Positions 1 through 11,736 of a DNA stretch of 64,000 nt are shown here, piece by piece. Origin of the DNA: Rhytidiadelphus loreus (lineage: Eukaryota; Streptophyta; Bryopsida; Hypnales; Hylocomiaceae). The notes below the pieces were generated by a model, which did not search any database, had not been told where the DNA came from, and saw nothing but the letters and a program-made list of their open reading frames with translations. How positions within the stretch are numbered: the stretch's first letter is position 1; each line of letters opens with the position of its first letter. The translations under genes were made by a program, and so were the position numbers. The stretch is from the NCBI GenBank assembly GCA_947034895.1, contig OX344763.1, forward strand, positions 76,589,093 to 76,653,092, given 5' to 3'.

Positions 1-42
1 GGGTATTTTGTAAATTTGTAAACTTTGCGTTGCTGTCTCGCG

Positions 43-927
43 CGATTTAGGTGGGGTAGACCTGAAATGCACAAGATGTACTCTAGCATTTTAATTAAAG
101 AAATAAAGTCGATAACAAATGCAGCACAACAGAAAGATTTTTCGCCTTATGTAATTCAGGTGGCATCAGCCTGAATTGCACAAGTACAGTCCATTGCTAT
201 TCTAAAAATAAATCAAAATATAAATCAGATATTTTTGCTAAAAAACCTAAAACATAGTGAAGAAAAATAGTAAAATTATAGAGCTAGTGTGCAATTCAGG
301 TAGCATAGACCTAAAATGTACACAAAGAATGTCACTTGTGAATACATCATGCTCATCTATCACAGACAAGAAGACACATTCAACCGCAATCACAAAAAAA
401 GACGCTAACAACCCAAATCTAATTGATCAATTTATTTTGAGTGTACTTAAGAAAAAACTAACAATCTTGAGGTGTCTATGAAGCAGATAAAGTTGTACTC
501 AAGCATATATAATAAAAAAATAACAAAAAAAACAAAAACGGCACGACAAGGAGCATTGAAGCCTTAGGTAATTCAGGTGGCATCAACCTAAACTGCACAA
601 GCATAGAACATTGCCAATCAATAAATATATTTACAATATAAATTGTCTAGCTATTGCCTAAAAATCAAAACAAAGCCATGGGAAAAAAGTTCTTATTAAG
701 GTGCACGTCGCTAGTATGCAATTAAAGTAGTAAAGACCTAATATGCAAATAAATAAAATTTAAGACTTATCCTTCAAAGACAAGACAACACATGCAAAAG
801 AAAATACATCCAAAAATTCTAACAAACCACAATTAATTGATAACTTATTCATAAATAGACAAAATAAAAAACAAATAAAAAACAAGTCCATAATGAGCAA
901 TTCAGGTCACACCCACCTAAATTGCGC
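43..927. repeat. Palindrome family A array upstream of the ParB-like gene
   Basis: Six copies of a short interrupted palindrome lie at about 43-70, 152-179, 291-319, 568-598, 717-746 and 897-927. The consensus is RYAATTCAGGT, then 6-9 bases, then ACCTRAATTGC. The copies sit in two diverged units of roughly 415 bp (about 118-534 and 535-950). No convincing coding sequence lies here. The array immediately precedes the ParB-like gene, and more copies lie in that gene's introns. A regulatory, protein-binding or hairpin role is an inference. Confidence 0.75.
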
Positions 928-2498
928 ACGTGAATATCCTCGAGAAAAAAATAGGTTGTCATTCCAAGTTCCCTTCAACAAAGCTCAAAAAATCCATCAA
1001 AACAAAACCATGTTCATAGAAGGTTAGAAAAATAAAATGTAATTTCTATTTATTTTGCAGCATGGAGGACCAAGTCGAAAATCTAAATGCGTACTTCAAA
1101 AAGAGCACAACAAAGACTCCTGAAGTCTACGACGAGGATGAGATGATGGACGATGGAGATTACTGGGAGTTCAAGGACCCTAAGGAAGTGGAATCCTGGG
1201 GTCTGGCAATGATTCCTTTCACGGACCACTTTCATTTTACTATGAAGTACACAAATGCTCAAATCTATATTCCAATCTCGTTTCACGAGAGAGTGAAGGA
1301 CGTCATCTACGACATTTATCCACAAATTCTCATACGATGTGTCACAACGAAGACGGGGGTCCAGAGCAATGAACCATATCACTTCACCATTCTTGTAAAC
1401 TCTGACAAGATCAACTTCAACATGATGCCCCTTCTCAAGAGTTTGGAGCCCACCCCATACAACAATGAAATTAAGCAACTGGAGAAGAAGGTGGACGATG
1501 GGTATTATTGCAATCAGGATGGATCACCGCTGACCGGGAAGAGACTGTGTGAAAAAATACGGCTGTTGTTAAACTCCTTCGAGGTCCTCAAGGAAAAGCA
1601 TGCCATGCAAAAGTCTTTCATGGCTTCTCGCACAATTTCAGTGGAAACAGCAAGCCAAGCAGGAAGTCAACTCTCCATGGGAAACCAAGGGGCTGGATCA
1701 CAGGGGCGAGGTACAAGGAACAAAAAACCTCCACTAACACATGGAACACGAGGGAGTCCCCTAGCGTCAACGTCTGCCAAAAAGCAAATTGATCGAACAT
1801 CAGAACAATCCGGACAAGGAGAATTGAGCTACGCGGACATGATGCTTAATGTTCCACAAGCATTAAATACCGAGCGAAAACCAGATTACAAGGTCGTCAG
1901 TGCAGTGTACCGAAAGTATTGGGAAACATGCTCAAGCGCGTACGTTCTTCCTGCTGACGTGAAAAAAGAACTTCCACTGAAGCAACTCATTCAAGCACCA
2001 CCAGAGTTCAACATACGGGTCCTCGAAGACAAAATGGTTAGGGATATGATGAACTGGCTTGTGAACATTCCAGACAAGAGTGCTAAGCAAACCCTCTGCG
2101 TTATGCCCATTAATCAAGTGCAAAAGCCGGAGAGGTGGGAAGGCATTGCAGATGGTGAATTCTACATCATCAACGGTCAACACAGCATTGTGGCGAGCAG
2201 GCTGATGTTGGATGAAGAAAGTGGAATTGACAGAGAGACTAGCGAGCAATTCGAGAAGTGGAATTGCTTCATTGTTTGGTCTGATAATGCTGAGCAGTTG
2301 CAGTCGATTTCAGCTTACTATAACCGCACCAATCACTTCCAGGCGATTCAACCATCATGGGCAACAAACATTCTCGGAGCCCGGACAGTGTGGGTGAAGA
2401 TGGGGAGTTCAAAAAATCCCAAAGAGGCAGCTGCAGTAGGGACTGTGACAATTACAAAAAGAACTAGAGAATCAATGCGAGAGACAACAAAATTCAGG

Positions 2499-2688
2499 GT
2501 GTGTAATTCAAGTCCCTTAGAGCTGAAGTGCTCAATTTTTTTTTGCATTGTCATTAAGTGTGCAAATCAGGTCCTGTAGAGCTGAATTGCTCACTTGCTT
2601 TGTGCTTTGTAATTGTTTTGCATAAAATGACTACATTAGAATTCTTTAAAACTTGATTATTGATTCTCAAGTGCTCAACTTCATACAG
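2499..2688 (+). other. Intron 1 of the ParB-like gene, with family A palindromes
   Basis: The exon ends TTCAGG and the donor GT is at 2499-2500; the acceptor TCATACAG ends at 2688. The boundaries preserve phase 0 and match the intron at 11533-11736 in the second copy. Two family A palindromes fill it: one begins next to the donor (about 2500-2532), the other lies at 2561-2590. Confidence 0.7.
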
Positions 2689-4040
2689 GCTTTTGAAAAA
2701 GCAATGCACCAACGTTTTGCAATGATCGATGTCAATAAAAATCACATGACCGCTAAGAGAAAAGGTGCAGACGAGAAGCTAAAACTCGTCAACGAACTCA
2801 AGATTATAACCGCACCGGATGAAGTTTACAATTTGTGGAGCGAAGTCATTACGAATGCAGCACATGGGGAGCTCTTTGATCTTGATACCTTGATGAAGTT
2901 CAACGAGAAAGAGAACTGGAAACAAGAGAGCTGCTCCCTCAGCCGTGACTTCTTCAAGCCTCTCGGAAATCTCAGCTACAATGACCTCGAGAAGCTGGCA
3001 AAACACATCCTCAACCAATCTGGACCCAAGCGCACTAAGGATTATCCAAAGGTGACTATCAAGACCACAACTTCGGTGCTTGACAGTTGCTACAATACAA
3101 AGGAGTGGGTCGAAAGGCGCAAACAGAAGCAGCTAGTGAAAAAAGCACTCCAAGAAATTGACCCTAACCTCGGATTATTCAGCACAAATGGTGAACTCAT
3201 TGCCGCAAACTGGAGGGAATTCAAGCGAAGTCACAACATTACAAGTGCGACAATGAATCTCCTCGTAGAGAGGCCCGGGGATAAATTCTTTGGAACTGGA
3301 AAGCAACTCAAGGCCAAAAACATGTCCGCGGAGCAGATATCACCACGAGCGACAGAGTTCTTCAAGGTTTTCCTGCAAAGGAAAAAAAACTTTAAAACGC
3401 AAACTGGGATTGCATACTTGAAACCCTATAGCATTGGCAATAACACGTGGTCGAAGTGGCCCCCAAAGGCGTGGAACGCGGAGACCCAAAACCAGATAAT
3501 GCTAGGCGTGATTGACTTCAGAAGTATTCCAGGGGCCTTAAAGAAAGAGAAGTCCAGTATTGAGAATCCTTTCTTCAACGTAGTCCTCACCTCCATGTAG
3601 AATGAGAAGAGTCCTCTACTTGAAGATATCAAGTCCTGGCTATTTATTTGTGCCGACGAAGTAGATCAGACACAAGTGTTGGCATACGTGGAAAAAAATG
3701 CGGTCCTCAAATCCTTCAGCTTGAATTTTGCCGACTACTACCCGGCCAAAAATGAACGCTTGATGGACCTGCCCGCAAACAGCGCCAAGGCATTGAAGAA
3801 AGTGCTTTTGATATTCTTGCAGAGTCCAAACAACAATATGAAGGCCAAATACAAGCAGAGTTCGTAGCTCCCAATACGTCCGTATATAGAGATGCAAGAA
3901 AATATAATGAGCTTCCATTTTGCATGTATAATATGGAGCTTAGGATGGAATTCTACCTTTGGGTAGTGCAAACGTTTTGCCATCCCAGATCAAGTGTGCT
4001 CTCGGTATTTGCTGGAGCAAAATTGACATGTGCAACACTG

Positions 4041-4256
4041 GTAAGTAACATTTCACATTTTAGGGCGCTCCCACCTAAATTGCACACCATTGCTCATAAA
4101 TCTCTGCTTCAGTTTTCCTTCTTTTATTTCCATTGTACTTCATTTCAGGTTGCACCTACCTAAATTGCACGCTATTTGAAAGATTTCTAGATAAATTCAA
4201 ATCATGTATTTGAATGCTTAAATCACTAAACGCCTCTTCATGTCAACGCCATGCAG
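4041..4256 (+). other. Intron 2 of the ParB-like gene, with family A half-palindromes
   Basis: Donor GTAAGT at 4041 and acceptor ATGCAG ending at 4256 join ...FAGAKLTCATL to MSGMNVYAS in frame. The second copy has an intron at the same codon (9898-10208). Family A copies lie close to the donor (about 4054-4083) and at 4141-4170. Confidence 0.7.
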
Positions 4257-5272
4257 ATGAGCGGTATGAATGTGTATGCATCAGTTCCCAATATTGAATC
4301 GGATATATGGAGCGATGCTATTACTAAGGCAATTATGTTAGACAAAGACGATTTCTTGGATACAGGGTATCACGTCGATGAGGCACAGTATCCCACGGTT
4401 CCGGTGTCGCAAACAACGTCAAGAACGATAAACAGAAAATCAGCTACAAGTTCCCCAAGTAGCCGCGCAAGCAAAAAACAAGTGGTAGTCGATGAAGATG
4501 ACGAGGAAGAAGATGAGGACGAGCAAGAAGATGACGGTCTCGAAGCAATGCCCACGCCAGGTGCGCGTTCATCGCAAGACATGCCGGGCTCATCAACTTC
4601 ATCAGGTTTGCCTTCACCAACTGTTGAGGCTGCATTTCCACCCTCTCCCGTGACTCGAAAACCCCTGGCAAAAAAAAGAAGGGTAGGCGCAATGGATACC
4701 CTTGCGCAAACCTTGGCATTTGTAATGCAGCAGCAAGAAAACATTCGACTTGAGAATTTGAACGGGCGGAAAACAGGAGGCTCCACGAGGAGTCGAACAA
4801 GAGGATCGAAGGCCTTACAAAGAGTTATATGAATGAGACAAAGCAAAACAGGGAAATGTGGCAAAATTATATTACCATCAAGCAAGCCACACCATTAGCA
4901 ACGTTGGATCCCGCCTCAACTTCCCAAGTTCTTCTTCTCCAAAATCACCCCTCCGTGTCAAGTGACGGCGCTATTTCCATTCCGCAGGGCGTTGAAGCAA
5001 TAGTACCTCCTCTTCCTCTTGGAGGACCAGTGCTTGATCCTCCTCCACCAGAAGAAGTTGTTCAAAGTCCTAAGGCACCATCCCAACATGCAGATGCCAC
5101 GGTAGAAGAGAGTGTATGTGTTGACGTCAAAACACCAACAAAGACGGCAGAGGTGGATGACATAGGGCACAACCTGCAGGTGGAAACACTTGAAGTAGTA
5201 CAAGAGAGTGAAGGCGTTTCCACCGACGTTCAACAAGCAGGTTGTGCCTTGTAATCACTCGATGTCATTTGT

Positions 5273-5296
5273 TTCAGCTCGACTCGAGCTGATTTG
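5273..5296. repeat. Palindrome family C, single copy
   Basis: A near-perfect palindrome with core AGCTCGACTCGAGCT sits between the end of the ParB-like gene (5254) and the FCP1-like gene (first ATG 5534). It matches the family C copies at 29.6-30.4 kb. Confidence 0.7.
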
Positions 5297-5533
5297 ATGT
5301 ACATAGAGCATAGATAGTAGAATCGTGTTTTGTAAGATGAACTTCTAGGACATTGAACTACTTTGTTTGGAGCTTGAAAACTCATTTTTGTATGACCAAA
5401 CTCATTTTCTTGAGGCAGTTATATATTGATTTCTTACAAAATATGATTTCATATTTACTGAATCACAAGGCTTGTGAGTTTGACAAATTTATCCGATCCT
5501 ACCTCACCTTCACATCCGTCATCCCTTCCACAC

Positions 5534-6629
5534 ATGACAGTCGATGATATTCCTCGAAACTTTGAAAACGCATCACGCGAAGAAAAGAAGAAGGTCAATC
5601 CTTCTAGATTGACGACAACATTGCATGATAATTCCCTAGCTACCGGTGAATCCTCCCAGAAGCAGGTATGGTTCGATTCATATTCTATCTATCCTACATT
5701 CTATAGGTAGACTTTGTTGTTTGTACACTTATAATTCTCAAGGATTTTGTTCTCTGTTATGTCATCATGAACCTTCGATGAAGCCGTAGACGATCGTAAC
5801 CGCTTCCACATTCGTCCGTTTGGTAGCAGGGATTTGGCCCTCCATCTCGTCATGAAGGATCTTCGGAGGTTGTCAATCGACCATTCAAGTCCAGGGTTGC
5901 AGAGAAGTGGGTCAATGTTATCCTGGACCTAAATGGCATTCTATGTGTCTGCGAAGATTGGAAGTCGAAGGGGTTGTCTCACAAAAAACTCAGGAACTCC
6001 TCAGAACCGCACTCTGCAACCGAACCCGCTCTAGTGGGACCCAAAGCTATGTGGGTGCGACCCGATTGCTCCAAATTTCTTTCAGAGATAGGAAAAATTG
6101 CAGTCATCTCAGTGTGGAGTTCCATGAAGAAGTCCACTACTGAATTGATAAGCAAGTATCTCTTTCGAGACGTACATGAACCCTTTCTTATTCTTGGGCA
6201 GGATGCATGTGACACAATTAAACACAGAGATAAATCAGGAAGGCTGACCACTTTCAAGGAGGCAGCGACTGATAAAGACTTGTTTCTTAAGAATCTTGAT
6301 ACATTGTTCAAGGGTTCCAGAGGAAGCTTTATAAGTGACAATATTGTTGTAATCGACGATAGCCCAACAAAACACATAACGAACAAGCCTGATAATGTAG
6401 TACTACCAGAGTCATGGAGCTATAGGGAAACGGCCCAAAAGACACATTTCTATTTGATGTATTGCTTCCCTGGTTTCAACGTCTGCACGCTTTTGGCAAT
6501 CAAGGGTTGAAATCATTTAGGGAAAATGGTCCTGGAAGAATTGGGCGGTGGATGCTTTGCGACGAGAGGAATCGGAAGGAGTACGATAGAATTATGGATG
6601 CAATTCGTGCATCCTCTTGTGCTAGTTAG
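5534..6629 (+). pseudogene. FCP1/NIF-like HAD-family phosphatase, 2 exons, one frameshift
   Basis: Exon 1 runs to 5665, open from about 5474 with first ATG at 5534. Exon 2 starts at 5830 and the join keeps the frame. Exon 2 encodes the HAD motif region VNVILDLNGILC, then MWVRPDCSKFL and VISVWSS (motif II region), and NIVVIDDSPTKH (the terminal acidic DD motif). This order matches NLI-interacting-factor/FCP1 phosphatases, which dephosphorylate Ser/Thr, including on the RNA polymerase II CTD. The catalytic DxDxT appears as DLNGI: the second Asp is Asn, a variant I recall from plant NIF-domain proteins, so activity is doubtful. Near 6432 one base seems missing: the expected ending (LLPWFQRLHAFG, then stop TAG at 6627-6629) continues in another frame. 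It sits downstream of the ParB-like gene, so it could be cargo or a captured host gene. Confidence 0.65.
5666..5829 (+). other. Intron of the FCP1-like gene
   Basis: Donor CAG|GTATGG at 5666 and acceptor TAGCAG ending at 5829. Removing these 164 bases joins SSQKQ to GFGPPSR in frame and leads straight into the HAD motif, which strongly supports the junction. No palindrome is present. Confidence 0.75.
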
Positions 6630-6852
6630 GCTAGGGCTTTGACGTGTGTAGTTGACATGGGACCAATTTGCCATTTTAGCTCGGCACAACCTGATATGTA
6701 CATTGTTGATTATATATGTATGAATGAAAGTTCTGTTCTCGGTGTACAACTTCAACTGTGCAGCTGGATTGAATTTGGCTCTAGTACATTGTGTTTTATT
6801 CATGTTTGCACTTCATGACCTTTCATTTGAATATGGAATTTTTTTTCAGATT

Positions 6853-7467
6853 ATGAGCAGCACATCAACCCATGCTGTAGAAGGTGGCCTTGCTTGCGCA
6901 GCGTCCGTGGATTCTATTATGGACTATGGACAATACGTAATATTGAGCACCGGAAACTTCCTTTGCTCAGCGGCTACAGCAAATTCCACAATGGACTTTT
7001 CAACACAGCCTATGGATGATAACGTGGTGGACAGTCCCCCAAGTGGAAGGCCACGTCCGCCACTATCTTGCTCCCCGTCTCCTCTGAGGTCTACAAGTCA
7101 TCCTACTTCTTTGTTGCCCTCCGATAGAGTGCCTCCAAGGAAACTTTATGGGGATATTGATTGTTCATTCCATCCAGCAACATTGAAGTCCGAGGTACCA
7201 ATGCATACATGCCCGACATTCCCTCCTATTGCACCATTGCTTCCACATCAACGAGCATTGTCTGAAGGGTATCAAATGAAGCGTTCACATGGCGAAGTCT
7301 CTTGTAGTTGTTGCTCTATTCCAACATGGGATGCGTGGGAGCGGAAGTCATTGAAATTGCAACGGCGTCAATTCAGTCGTGAATACCGGAAGATGGACAA
7401 TGGATATAGTAGAGGACCGGAAATTTTGAAGGCACTGGAGAAGCTAAAGAGTAAATCTCACACATGA
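6853..7467 (+). CDS. Hypothetical protein (about 204 aa)
   Basis: The reading frame opens at 6724, but an acceptor-like TTTTTTTTCAG ends 3 bases before the ATG at 6853, so 6853 or an upstream exon is the likelier start. The protein begins MSSTSTHAVEGG, has a Ser/Pro-rich centre (SGRPRPPLSCSPSPLRS), a CSCC cluster and a charged C-terminus (LQRRQFSREYRKMD). It ends TGA at 7467. I do not recognise the family. It follows the FCP1-like gene by about 220 bases on the same strand and may be a later exon or a separate cargo gene. Confidence 0.45.
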   Translation: MSSTSTHAVEGGLACAASVDSIMDYGQYVILSTGNFLCSAATANSTMDFSTQPMDDNVVDSPPSGRPRPPLSCSPSPLRSTSHPTSLLPSDRVPPRKLYGDIDCSFHPATLKSEVPMHTCPTFPPIAPLLPHQRALSEGYQMKRSHGEVSCSCCSIPTWDAWERKSLKLQRRQFSREYRKMDNGYSRGPEILKALEKLKSKSHT

Positions 7468-8305
7468 GACTTGTTCATATAATTCACTGGATTTACGTAG
7501 ACCAATAATAATGGTATAGAGATATTTTGTAGTTCAAACACATAGGCTTCTATTTCACTAGCACTTGACTGGAAATGTTGGTTGCCAATTTATTGTGTAC
7601 TTGTAAATTGGAACACATTAATGGTACATTTCCTTATACAAAGTCGCATTTCGTTGTGATTGTACATTTATAGATTACATATATGTACATCCATTGGCTC
7701 CTTTTAGTAAATGGATATTTAAAATTTAATAAATGCATGATATTCGGTCATCTTGTTATTATATGCACGCTTCATATGACTTTGCATTGCTTATTTTGTA
7801 TATACAGTGACAAATTTCTCTTCAATTTTTGGATTGTAGTGTCTCTTAAAACACTCATTTCAGTGGAAAACTCCCATTTTAATGAATATGATGTTAATGC
7901 AGAATCAGGTGAGCCAGACAATGGGAAGGAGCACTGAAATCCACTAATCAATTGCTTGCCCCCCTTAGGAAAAGCTTTCATTGCCATCGGGTGGTGCAAA
8001 CTTCTAGGAATGTTTGGCTAAGCAACATAACATTGTCAAGAAAATGCAATTAGATTGACGCCTATGGAAACTGAATCGCATACATATTATTTATAAATAT
8101 TACAAAGTACATTTCGACCATGCTGCTCTCATCTGAGGCCGGAAAACATCACAAATGAATGCTATGCTATACTAGTCTACACGGGGCACTGTGAAGACGA
8201 CTTCATCACGATTTCAATACCAAACAATCAAAGAGGACCGTCCTGTCAAGCAAAATGCATACAGTATAAGTGACCGAAAGAGTGACTCACCCACATCTCT
8301 TAATT
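7468..8305. other. No gene recognised
   Basis: AT-rich DNA between the + strand unit and the converging - strand copy. A short open frame (7683-7937) has no recognisable motif and looks like chance. I see no element terminus here. Confidence 0.5.
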
Positions 8306-8325
8306 TTACCCTCAAGTCGAGGATA
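8306..8325. repeat. Palindrome family B, 3' of the second ParB-like copy
   Basis: TTACCCTCAAGTCGAGGATA is a family B palindrome (consensus TTATCTTCGASTCGAAGATAA). Another copy lies at 8630-8653, within the open tail of the neighbouring gene. Confidence 0.65.
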
Positions 8326-9897
8326 CTGATATCAGAATGCGGAGACTACGTGATCGACAACGAAGAGGTGACCTCTACGTAGAGACAATGTAGAGATGTA
8401 GAGAAAGTCAAAGGAAATAAGGAGAGCATACCTCAACCGAGCCGTTCAGGCTGTTGATCTCCTCCATCCTGCAAGAAGTCATCGTAGTCGCCATAGTCGA
8501 CTTGTTCCTGGTTGGCAATACCAACAGGAGTCGTGTCTTCCATCTCCTACTTGGACGGTGTGCACTATGGAGCATCCACGGAAGCATCACCAACCCTCTC
8601 ATCTGGGGGCAAGGAAGGTCCCACTTCAGATTTATCCTCGACTTGAGGATAAATCCCAGCAACTTGACCAGGGGATGTGGGAGAGGGAACATGACAACTC
8701 CTTGAATCGAGTCCATCACCTACTTGAGCAAGAGCAGGATTCTCGTCAAGATTACCCTTGTGTCGAGGATCCGTCATCCCTGAGACCAGTTCACGAGCCT
8801 GCTGCGGTAGACCCGGTGTGGAAGGAAGTGGGATACGGGCAGACTCTGAAGGTGGTAGGCTCGGAACATGAGCTGACTAGGATTCCTTTCTTGCAAAGTA
8901 GTCAGGCATTTGTTTTTCAAGAATTTCCAACCGTTCCGTTGTGGCCTAGCTCTTGGCCTCCGATTCCTTGCTAGTAAGGAGAGTGTCTGCAATCTGCTTG
9001 TCCTTTTTGTCCAGCTCTTCCTAGACTGCCATCCTCTTCGCCGCCTTCCTCGCCTTCCACTCGACCATCGCCTACCACCACCCGGTCTGAATCTTTCCGG
9101 GGATGGGAGTCGAAGGGACATCGGGAATTTTGTCGTCTTCGTTGTCGCTGTCATCAAAATCCGACGAGTGCGGGAGCGTATCTGTGTCAATGTTGCTGAG
9201 ATTTTCCACGACACGTTCCACTTTCAATTTCAGCTTTTTGCCGCCCTCGCAATTTTGACGACTGGGACCCTCGGTGTCTCTAGAGGTTTTCGATGCCGAC
9301 TTCTTCTCCAACTTGCGCCTCTCCCGCAAGCGCTCCAGGCATTGCTGCTCCTGGAACTCCGTGTCAGTCTTGACATCTTCGAGCACAAGGTTGGGCACTT
9401 CACCATCAAGTCGAGGCTGAGCTTCCCATCGCACCATCGCATCAGCATTGGTGCCATACTCGTCAAGGCCTCCGATGCCAACACCGGAGTCCCTATGTTC
9501 TTCAGGGGGAGAGACATCGTCCCTTCCCGCATCCCTAGCTTCAGCAGGAGGTGACGAATCCCTCGTTGAGTTAGTTGGTTTTGAACTAGAAACGTCGTTG
9601 CCATCCCCACTCCCTGACTAATCTCCCTCGTCTCCACTTTCAGTCCCTCCCCCCCTCAAATGCAGTACTAGTCTCATCACTACTGGAATAAGAAGACTGT
9701 AGGTCCTCTTTCAAGGGCGAAGAGACAGATGTCAATACTGGCGCTTTGATGTACAGAGGCCTCAAGTACTTAACCGAGTACGGTGAATTTGAATGCAAAA
9801 AATCATTCATATCCAAGTACTCTGCCGATTTTGTCATGGCACGGTGCAGCGTGCCCTTGTTCGTATCGACTAGGCCATAGTAGTATGTCCCGAACAT

Positions 9898-10208
9898 CTG
9901 AGAACCAAATTTCAATAAGAAAATGTAAGATTTCAGAACAAGTCAGAATTTACCTTCGACTCGAAGCTAAACTCTAGACCTATAATAGCACTCGAAGACC
10001 ACGATACAACAATAAGCATTTACATACAAACGGGATACTGAGGAATGCCCGTTTAGGTGGACAGCAACACAACGAAATAATTAAACATGATTCATGATAG
10101 CAATTACCCTCGAGTCGAAGATAATTGACTGATTCTAGAAGAGAATAATGAAATATGAGTGGAGGCAGAAGATGACAGATAGTATCCTCAAGTCAAGGAT
10201 AAACTCAC
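9898..10208 (-). other. Intron 2 of the second ParB-like copy, with family B palindromes
   Basis: On the minus strand the donor GTGAGT is at 10208-10203 and the acceptor TTCTCAG ends at 9898. It joins ...FAGAKIALAAK to MFGTYYYG, the same position as in the first copy. Three family B palindromes lie inside, near 9949-9971, 10103-10126 and 10191-10205, the last adjoining the donor. Confidence 0.7.
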
Positions 10209-11532
10209 CTTGGCGGCCAACGCAATCTTTGCTCCAGCGAAAATTCCCAAGACGTTTTCCTCACGAATTGCAAAGCATTGGAGCATGTCAAAGTAGAACT
10301 CCATTTGGAGTTCGTAGGCATATATCCTCCACTTTGCCTCGTTGTTGTACTTTCTTTCTTGGTAATACAAAATTTCAACAGGACGGTATTCTGCCTTAAC
10401 TCTGTCCCGCACTTCGTTGGCATGCCTGTCACCTCTCTTGAAGAGGAACAACATACGCACGTCAAGAGCGGTCTTAAATCAATTGGACACATTGTCCAAC
10501 CGCTTCGCGCGGGACGCAATGTATACAGACTTCACGATGTCGAAATTTGGCATGTCGATAGTCACGAATTTGTATGCGGAGTTGAAGTCCTCATCTCCAC
10601 CGAGAATCCAAAACCAGACGCTTGCGTCTGTTGCCTAGGGTTCCAGGCTGGTAGCCACGTACTCGAGGAACGGGTCTAGATTGGACGTGTTATCAAGGAT
10701 GGCGGGTCTATCCATGTACCGGACGTCCAAGATGGCAAATCGAAGGGGTCGGCTGAAGTACTTGTACATTCCAGTCGTTACCAGTACTCTGGACTTTGTG
10801 TCCAGACCTCTGAACTCGAACCCTCCAGATTGTTTTTGAAGCCGATATTTCGACTTCATAAACCTCTGAAACATCGTTGCCTCGTCCGCAAACTTCTCGC
10901 CAAGATCCTTGGCCCGCTTCAACTTTGCATCGTTTGTAAGCCGTCTACTAAAGTATGACGGCTTTGGGTAGGAGAGGAGGAAATCCCACGTCAACGACGA
11001 GAAGTTGTGCCTCTTCTTCCATGACCTCTAGACACTCAAGTCAGTGTCGTTGTTCTCATCTCGCAGTTTCAGACTGGGCTTTATTGTCATCAACTCTTCG
11101 TGGATGATTTTCTTCTTCTTCCTATGCTCCACCTAGTCCTGCGCTGTTTGGTTACCCGGCACAAGATATTTTGTCTTGCCAACGGACACCTTTGGGTGCT
11201 TCAGCCTACAATCTTTGGTTAGATTGAGGAGGTGCTTTGTAAAAGTCTCGAGATCGCAGTCTGTGAAGTGCCCCAAATGCTTGAAGAACTCTCTTCAAGA
11301 AGAATGACTTTCGACTGAAGTCATTCAAATCCCGGAAGAGCTATTGGAAAACAAGCTCCACAAGATAGCCCTCGGGGTACTTGGTGAGGAACTCCTTCCA
11401 GAGCCTCCAGATATCATCACGTACTGTGATAATCTTGATCTTGCTCTTCAGGTCACCAACATGTTTTATATTTTTGCCTTCTTTTTTGGGATTGATTTTT
11501 TGGAATCGTTTCACCATCGCAGTATTGAAACT

Positions 11533-11736
11533 CTGTAGCACAGTAGACACATTGCGTGAGCTCGGAGTATTGCAGTAGTTATCTTCGCCTCGAAGATAAT
11601 ACAACACATACACAAATTCATAGAAAGACGAAGTAGTAGTGAACCAATAATCAACCAAACAATCATTGTAGTGGCGTACCAAGAACTCAAAAATTTATCT
11701 TCGAGTCGAGGGTAACGGGTCAGGAGGAGAACTCAC
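11533..11736 (-). other. Intron 1 of the second ParB-like copy, with family B palindromes
   Basis: Minus-strand donor TGGAAG|GTGAGT at 11736 and acceptor TGTGCTACAG ending at 11533. Palindromes at 11695-11715 and 11579-11600 sit near the donor and acceptor ends respectively. Confidence 0.7.

Larger units (their letters stand above)
1062..5254 (+). pseudogene. ParB-like / methyltransferase-like / coiled-coil protein gene, 3 exons, frame-broken
   Basis: Three exons (1062-2498, 2689-4040, 4257-5254) fit GT-AG introns and are mirrored by a second copy at 8.4-13.2 kb. The ATG at 1062 lies 1 base after an acceptor-like TTTTGCAG, so an upstream exon is possible. Codons near 2151-2207 encode a ParB/sulfiredoxin-like core (FYIINGQHSIVASR); the usual Arg of such motifs is Ser. 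A conserved patch FIVWSDNAEQLQSIS follows. Exon 2 ends in VLSVFAGAKL, resembling motif I of DNA N-methyltransferases, and exon 3 continues it (VYASVPNIESD), then an acidic stretch, a basic KKRRV and a coiled-coil/Pro-rich tail. I see no DPPY/NPPY motif. Damage: in-frame TAG at 3598-3600 and frame switches near 3780 and 4755. ParB-methylase fusions are known in phages and bacteria. Function here is unknown; the methyltransferase reading is tentative. Confidence 0.6.

Noticed and set aside
4370..4885. Minus-strand Ser-rich frame opposite the acidic region of the ParB-like gene
   Set aside because: It mirrors the GAYGAW codons of the acidic stretch on the real strand.
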